DNA of 64,000 bases from Xestospongia bergquistia (taxonomy: Eukaryota; Porifera; Demospongiae; Haplosclerida; Petrosiidae), in assembly GCA_963965975.1 (NCBI GenBank), contig OZ014412.1, positions 2,544,501 to 2,608,500 on the forward strand, in the 5' to 3' direction. Of the stretch, positions 58,616 through 64,000 are shown one piece after another. The position numbers and the translations under genes are program-made. Positions within the stretch are counted from its first letter, which is position 1, and each line of letters starts with the position of its first letter. The notes below the pieces were generated by a model. That model searched no databases and was not told where the DNA came from. It worked only from the letters and a program-made list of their open reading frames with translations.

Positions 58616-58745
58616 GGCCATGGTATGTGTACATGTACAATATATGGGTATTGTAAATGTACACGTGCAATATATGGGTATGGTACATGTATATGTACAT
58701 ATAGAATATATGGGTATGGACAATAATAGGTATGGTATACATATA
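58612..58745. repeat. GTACAT minisatellite, short block
   Basis: Four degraded units of GTACATGTACAATATATGGG, followed by a CACACA run. Upstream of TRIM-NHL 4, matching the position of the block at 53,385. Confidence 0.88.
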
Positions 58746-58796
58746 CAGACACACACACATAATATGTATATATATATAGTATGTTCTTTCTTTAAA

Positions 58797-58845
58797 AACA
58801 GTATTTGTAGGAGTCCATATTAAATGGACTCCTACAAATACTGTT
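58797..58845. repeat. Perfect 22-bp inverted repeat
   Basis: Arms 58,797-58,818 and 58,824-58,845 (AACAGTATTTGTAGGAGTCC AT and its exact complement) flank a 5-bp ATTAA loop. Equivalent positions at 48,090 and 53,905 have only the left arm, so this copy gained the mirror arm. Confidence 0.92.
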
Positions 58846-58917
58846 ATAACGTTGTATGTTATGACATACTGACCTTTAGTCTCTATTTAACTAATTATTA
58901 ATTATTTTATTTAATTT

Positions 58918-59039
58918 ATTTAATCGTTATTGAGAAAGATACAGTTCTTACGACAAGTACACATGTAATGGAAGTTAGAGGAACAGCTGCTGTGACAACA
59001 ACCAACAGTAGCTCCAAGGAGATGACAACCATCACATCT
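58918..59039 (-). pseudogene. Copied KMT2-like ePHD exon, copy 3
   Basis: After the CTCTCTAG acceptor: RCDGCHLLGATVGCCHSSCS then SNFHYMCTCRKNCIFLNN. It is nearly identical to copy 2, extending about 120 bp before the frame leaves the family. It sits 312 bp from the stop of TRIM-NHL 5. Confidence 0.6.
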
Positions 59040-59350
59040 CTAGAGAGAACAAACCAGTTATAATATACAGTGGAACATCTCATCTCTATGAGCTAATGAG
59101 TACAAATTTATTAAGTTAATTAAAGGACATCGTCTCTCTCTTATAAGGTTATTTAATACTAAGACAGTGTTACAGTATCATCATATGTGCATTGTGTGAT
59201 CATGTGATCAAACTTTGTTCACTTGTTGAAGAACAATTTTATGAGTGTTCTAATTATGAAAGAAGTAAATGAGTTAAATGTCTTAATATCAACAAAAATA
59301 ATATATATTTTTTTAAAAATACATACAAACTATCACACTGTATTATTATC

Positions 59351-61582
59351 TCAATATACTACTAGTCTGTTATTACAATGATCACAAACATACAAATATC
59401 CTTCTCTGTCAAATGTTATTCCAATTGGGTTATTAAACTGACCCACACTGCTACCTTGTTCTCCAAAAGATCCTACAAACTGACCATCAATAGTGAAGAT
59501 AGAGATACAATGATTATCCCACTCTGTAATGTACATTAGATCGTTATCATCGATTACAATCCCTGATGGACATAAAAGTTGTCCAGGACCAGGTCCTTTG
59601 GTAAAAAACTGAGATAAAAACTGACCCTCAGAAGAAAATATCTGGATACGAAGATTGTTGATATCAGCCACATATACTAACCCTTGTCTATCAAGAGCAA
59701 CATATCCTGGATTATTAAACTTTCCCTCAGCTGATCCTTTGGTACCAAATGCGTGGGTGAATGTTAGATCAGGATTTAAGACTTGTATACGATGGTTATA
59801 AGAATCTGCAATATAAATATGTCCAGTTATAGGAGAGATGGTAAGACCAGAAGGAACATTAAATTCCAATGGTCCACTACCTTGTTCACCAACTGATTTA
59901 ATACATTTCCCATTGATAGATATCTTCTGGATCTTGTAATCATCAGGAACAAGAATATTGTTGTCTGGAGTAATGGCTACACCACGAGGTTGAGAAAACT
60001 TGATATTTCTACTTCCTTCACTTTTCAGACCAAATGACTTCACTTTCTTTCCATCTCTATCCAGTACTGTAACACAGAGACCACTACGCTCACTAACTAT
60101 AATATGTCCATCATTAGTCACAGCAACTCCCCAGGGTCTGTTAAATCCATGTATAGTACGTACTGGAGTGATGTTATCAAGGTAAGGATTTAAAGGGATC
60201 ACTACTGTGGTACTATTAACTTGGACATCATTAACTTGGACATTAACTTGATGATGACCACGAGTTATAGGACTACAATATATTTTATACACTCCAGGAT
60301 GAGTGGTGGTAGTGACTGTAGCTGTGATGGGTGTAGCTGTACCAACTGGTACTACACTACAACTGAGTGATGATAGAGGAACAGTAAGAAGACTGGAATC
60401 ACAAAACTGGATAGATAGTGGTAATGAAATTGTTTTATTGTTCATAGTGATGTGTTGATGATCAATCTTCTTGACTTTACACTGTTGTACAACAGTAGGT
60501 GAGAAGAACACAATATCTCCAATATGACGTAGTTTATCAATAATGTTGTTGTCTTTCTTAAAATGGACATTAGCTTTCTCTCTAGGACTTAACTCTTCAA
60601 TGTTAACCTGTTGAGTCACATGACTCATACATTCCATCATTTGTTTTATAGATGTCACAACTTCTTGAGGACTCCCTATCTCTAGACTCTGTTCTACAAA
60701 TTCCTGGCAATCTTTCAATTGACTCAATCTTCTTTTAGCTGATTTCTTCTGCTCTGATAACACCTGTAGTTTACTATCAGTAACTATGTCCACCTCTTTA
60801 GTCAGATGTCTCTCAGATTGATTAAGGATGTCAATTACTTTTTCCACCATGACATGTATCTCCTCTTTGACAACTTTTCCTTGCTCTCTGATCTTGTTCT
60901 CACTGTCTGTGAGAGCTGCTAGAACATCAGTAACAGAATTGATCTTTTCACTAACTGACTTAAGACTTGTTTCTAATTTTTTATAATGTTTGGAATAGTA
61001 GTCAGAGACTAAGTCATATTCATGATTTCTATGAATACGTACAGTACAGTCATGACAAATGAGCTCTTCACATGTTCCACAAAATATTTTCAAAGGTTCA
61101 TTATGAGTGGAACATTTTATTTCCTGCTTCTCAGGAAGTAATTTAGATGCAGAGGTTACTACCTCATCAAGACTTGTTATCTTATGATCAGTAGTAGAAA
61201 CAAATCGTTTGTGAATGTCGACACATTCTTGACAGACAAACTTGGTACATTCTTTACAGTAACCTGTAGCGTTAGTTGTAGTACAGTTATCACAGGTTAC
61301 CTGTTGATGTCCTGATACTTTTGTCAATAGATTGTAGACCTCCTTGAGGTTGTTAATAAGGAAAGCTGCAGGAAAGTCAACTGCTCCTGTTGGTTGAGGT
61401 AACTGGGTATGATGACGACAAGTGGGACAAGAGATGAAGTAGTTATCTCCTTGAGGATCTAATGGTAGACCCTCCAGACATTGTTGACAGAAAGAATGGA
61501 GACATGGTAAGGTCTTAGGGTTAGTATAGAGGTCAAAACATATAGCACATGTGAGCTGTTCCTCTAGATTTTTAATATCCAT
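59351..61582 (-). CDS. TRIM-NHL protein 5, shifted start
   Basis: Intronless. Where the paralogues have ATGGCA.. this copy has GTGGCAGTATCC at 61,609, so translation most likely begins at the next in-frame ATG, 61,582 (MDIKNLEEQLTCAIC), giving 743 residues. That start still precedes the whole RING (CAICFDLYTNPKTLPCLHSF). B-box1 (CDNCTTTNATGYCKECTKF), B-box2 (CSTHNEPLKIFCGTCEELIC), coiled coil, filamin-type region and NHL propeller are intact. Some propeller changes are unusual (PDDYKIQKISING, SQFFTKGPGPG, NHCISIFTIDG). The gene is open throughout, so it is probably functional. Confidence 0.9.
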   Translation of the reverse strand: MDIKNLEEQLTCAICFDLYTNPKTLPCLHSFCQQCLEGLPLDPQGDNYFISCPTCRHHTQLPQPTGAVDFPAAFLINNLKEVYNLLTKVSGHQQVTCDNCTTTNATGYCKECTKFVCQECVDIHKRFVSTTDHKITSLDEVVTSASKLLPEKQEIKCSTHNEPLKIFCGTCEELICHDCTVRIHRNHEYDLVSDYYSKHYKKLETSLKSVSEKINSVTDVLAALTDSENKIREQGKVVKEEIHVMVEKVIDILNQSERHLTKEVDIVTDSKLQVLSEQKKSAKRRLSQLKDCQEFVEQSLEIGSPQEVVTSIKQMMECMSHVTQQVNIEELSPREKANVHFKKDNNIIDKLRHIGDIVFFSPTVVQQCKVKKIDHQHITMNNKTISLPLSIQFCDSSLLTVPLSSLSCSVVPVGTATPITATVTTTTHPGVYKIYCSPITRGHHQVNVQVNDVQVNSTTVVIPLNPYLDNITPVRTIHGFNRPWGVAVTNDGHIIVSERSGLCVTVLDRDGKKVKSFGLKSEGSRNIKFSQPRGVAITPDNNILVPDDYKIQKISINGKCIKSVGEQGSGPLEFNVPSGLTISPITGHIYIADSYNHRIQVLNPDLTFTHAFGTKGSAEGKFNNPGYVALDRQGLVYVADINNLRIQIFSSEGQFLSQFFTKGPGPGQLLCPSGIVIDDNDLMYITEWDNHCISIFTIDGQFVGSFGEQGSSVGQFNNPIGITFDREGYLYVCDHCNNRLVVY

Positions 61583-62311
61583 AGAGGGGGAAATACTGGA
61601 TACTGCCACAAGAGGAAAGAATTTAAAAGCAACCTGTATACTTACAGAAATAGCCCTGCTATCTTCAGGTAGGTCAAAATGTTATATCATGTGATCTTAT
61701 AGTAACTATAATAACAGTTTGTTATTATACTAATTGTATAATAACTATAATTAACAAATCCTATGCTAATTTGGAGTAAAGACTTTGCTACTTTTGAGTC
61801 TCAAATGGTCACACCCATTAATCTTGACTCTCATTTGAGAGTTGGTAGCATCTGTCAAACAGTTGCATATTGGAGGTACCATTAGTCACACCCATTATTT
61901 TATTTTTTTTTAGTTGTGAATAGAAAGAATAGAATTCACTGAACAGATTTGACAGTAGCTCACAATTTAATAGTTGTACGTAAATAATAAAATGACACTC
62001 TTTAGACATTGCTAGTTGTTGTGTTGAAAGGAACAAAAGTAAATAAATAAATAGTAAATAAATCACATATAAATTAACTACTGACAATATATGACAGGTA
62101 TGATGGACTATGCTTTAAAGCTTAAAGTTTCTTGTTAGCTTACTTATCTGTCTTTGAGCTACATTGGTTGACAATGTAGTTAATTCTGAAAATCTTTATA
62201 GCTCAATCATTTCACTGTGAGATCAGTATTTTCTAAAAAAAATTATAGGAGACTTTTCACTTTGTTTACATACAGTTATTCATTCATACAACAATCTATC
62301 TACATACTCAC
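61583..62311. other. Spacer upstream of TRIM-NHL 5
   Basis: AT-rich; GGTCACACCCATTAATCTTG and AGTCACACCCATTATTTTAT near 61,808 and 61,883 are a short direct repeat. No minisatellite block of the usual kind is present here, unlike other intervals. No gene seen. Confidence 0.5.
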
Positions 62312-62553
62312 CTATTTTAATTTTGAGAGTATCAGGAGATATAGTTTTAAGTGTTTTCCTTCCTGGTCTCTCATAGTGAGTGTGTATGAGGACATGTTGA
62401 TCTACACACATGTCCTCCACCTCCACTCTCTCCTCCTCGTCTTCAAGAGAGGAATGTTGATGACAGTAAGCCTCCTTGTTATTGAGAAAGATACAATTCT
62501 TATGACAAGCACACATGTAATGGAAGTTAGAGGAGCAGCTGCTGTGAAAACAA
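62312..62553 (-). pseudogene. Copied KMT2-like ePHD-FYRN exon, copy 4
   Basis: The longest 3' extent of the family, but truncated at its 5' end. It encodes GCFHSSCSSNFHYMCACHKN, then CIFLNNKEAYCHQHSSLEDE, an acidic linker, then HYERPGRKTLKTISPDTLKI KIG before a GTGAGT donor at 62,311. CVF.DDK..YCQ.H closes the KMT2A ePHD, and the following segment resembles the start of FYRN. It abuts a TRIM C-terminal fragment directly, so a recombination joint lies near 62,555. Confidence 0.6.
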
Positions 62554-62572
62554 CCAAAATAGTTTCATAAAG

Positions 62573-62741
62573 TACATACAAACTATCACACTATATTATT
62601 ATCTCAATACACTACTAATCTATTATTACAATAATTACAAATATTACAAATATCCTTCTACGTCAAGTGTTAGTCCATTATGAGTCATTTAAGTGACTCA
62701 CATTGCTATCATGTCCTTCAAGAGAATATACAAATTGATCA
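62573..62741 (-). pseudogene. TRIM-NHL C-terminal remnant
   Basis: Antisense of the last NHL blade and stop region, with frame-disrupting changes (for example the ATTACAAATATTACAAATATCC insertion-type repeat and a missing framework). Similarity stops after about 170 bp. Confidence 0.65.
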
Positions 62742-63467
62742 TCAATAATTAAACAGGTTTATATCGTAGTTCTTGACACATTTGACTCCAAATATTGACA
62801 ACACCATGACATTCCATTGTGTACATAATATACCTGAGTGGTATATACTTCTCTTGCTAGTGGTATATGCTTCTCTAGTGAGCTTATTGTATTTCAAGAA
62901 TAGAGTGAGAGTTAACTATAACTAATCATTAGCTCGTTTGATTTCCACTAAACAGTTTAAGTAATAATTTGTATACAAATGTCATCGCTTGGGGTTGTAT
63001 TTCTATTACTGAGAATATGAATATAGATAATACCTGGTATATGTATAATGAATATAGATAGTCTATCATAGTATAGATGGATAGATGGCTAGTATTGATG
63101 TATGTATTACTGTAATCTACATAAAATTTAATAGATATACATGTGGCTTTAATAAGTCTTAAAAGAAAAGAAAATTTTGTTGGACTGACCCAAATGACCC
63201 AATCCAATTCATCTTGTGGTACCTCCTATTTAGTATCCAGGATTCCTAACTAGAACTAACCCACTGCTTTAGTTGCTAAGTAGCACTCATAATAAGACTT
63301 TGTATTGTTTTACAAGATGTTTAACAAATCAGAACAGATGCTAAAGGAAGTTGTCCATGTTGCAATAGATGTGCTAACTTCTATATTGATATTGGTATTA
63401 ACTTAATAACAGAACATTAACAATGTATTAACAAAGTGCGAACAAACTACTACATTGTATTATTATC
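62742..63467. other. TRIM-array spacer
   Basis: No gene or strong repeat recognised. The ATAGATGGATAGATGG run near 63,072 and low-complexity frames were not considered coding. Confidence 0.45.
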
Positions 63468-64000
63468 TCAAATTACTACTAGTCTGTTATTGTTAATATC
63501 ACACACATACATATATCCTTCTTTGCTAAATGTTATTCCAGATGGAGAATTAAACAGACCCACACTGCTACCAAAATTATGTAAAAACTGACCATCAGTA
63601 GTGAAGATAGAGATACGATGATTTTCTCGCTCTGTAATGTACATTAGATTATTATCATCTATTACAATTCCTAATGGTTGACTAAGCTGTCCAGGACCAG
63701 ATCCTTTAGTACCAAATTGAGACAAAAACTGTCCCTCAGAAGTGAATGTCTGAATACGATGATTATTGAAATCAGTTACATGCACAAACTCTCTTTTATC
63801 AACAGCAATATCTACTGGATTATGAAACTGTCCCTCCGCTGATCCTTTGGTACCAAATGTGTGGGAGAATGTTAGATCAGGATTTAAGACTTGTATACGA
63901 TGGTTATTGTAATCTGCTACATAAATTTGACCAGTTTTAGAAGAAATGGTGATACCATGAGGCCAATTAAATTCCAGTGATCCACTACCTTGTTTACCAA
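63468..64000 (-). CDS. TRIM-NHL protein 6, C-terminal NHL part (continues beyond window)
   Basis: The frame is open from the window edge (GKQGSGSLEFNWPHGITISS) to the stop at 63,468, about 177 residues. It covers roughly the last four NHL blades: TGQIYVADYNNHRIQVLNPD, FVHVTDFNNHRIQTFTSEGQ, LMYITERENHRISIFTTDGQ and EGYMYVCDINNNRLVVI. A short deletion relative to paralogues lies in the last blade (FLHNFGSSVGLFNSPSG). The RING/B-box part is outside the window, so completeness is unknown. Confidence 0.9.
   Translation of the reverse strand, partial: GKQGSGSLEFNWPHGITISSKTGQIYVADYNNHRIQVLNPDLTFSHTFGTKGSAEGQFHNPVDIAVDKREFVHVTDFNNHRIQTFTSEGQFLSQFGTKGSGPGQLSQPLGIVIDDNNLMYITERENHRISIFTTDGQFLHNFGSSVGLFNSPSGITFSKEGYMYVCDINNNRLVVI

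Noticed and set aside
49301..61609. TRIM genes as exons of one giant gene joined to the ePHD exons
   Set aside because: Each TRIM frame is complete with its own ATG, full domain set and stop, and no donor precedes the stops in a position that would skip them.

Overview
The window reads as animal nuclear DNA, most likely a demosponge (an Amphimedon-like haplosclerid). This is inferred from AT-rich DNA, tightly packed animal genes with many very short GT-AG introns (42, 45 and 51 bp are seen), a sponge-like Bar/Bsh homeobox gene, and many simple repeats. No bacterial-style operons, rRNA or tRNA were seen. Exon boundaries below were derived by eye from reading-frame phase, GT/AG sites and remembered homologues; no alignment was run.

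Left part (1-36,700), conserved single-copy genes. The 3' half of ARCN1 (delta-COP, +) converges on a Bar/Bsh-class homeobox gene (-). Next comes a poorly known proline/serine-rich gene, possibly PROSER3-like (-), that shares a 59-bp divergent promoter with PFDN2 (+). PFDN2 ends 47 bp from the stop of a 10-exon CCDC191-like gene (-). After about 2.8 kb holding a cluster of related T-tailed repeats come a dysbindin (DTNBP1)-like gene (-) and a divergent RBM7-like RRM gene (+), then RABAC1/PRA1 (-) divergent from a complete 17-exon PDE9A (+), followed by a complete 9-exon GSK3 (+).

Right part (37,331-64,000), a tandem array. Five complete intronless RING/B-box/coiled-coil/filamin/NHL genes (TRIM2/3/71-type architecture) and the end of a sixth lie head-to-tail on the minus strand. 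The last three intervals repeat at about 5 kb. The repeated unit carries more than the TRIM gene: a copied exon that looks like the KMT2A-type extended PHD finger, a TRIM remnant, and a roughly 30-bp GTACAT-rich minisatellite. One copy has lost the first B-box, one has a GTG where the others have their ATG, and several decayed TRIM pieces show gene birth and death. An intronless gene fusing an unidentified beta-rich N-terminal region to a cysteine-dioxygenase-type cupin, two reverse-transcriptase 3' fragments and a frameshifted tyrosine-phosphatase exon are embedded in the array.

The items most worth following up are the TRIM array with its hitch-hiking ePHD exons, the cupin fusion gene, the perfect 18-bp palindrome plus E2F-like site in the 59-bp divergent promoter, the T-tailed repeat family with a UUCG hairpin, and CT microsatellites that serve as polypyrimidine tracts.
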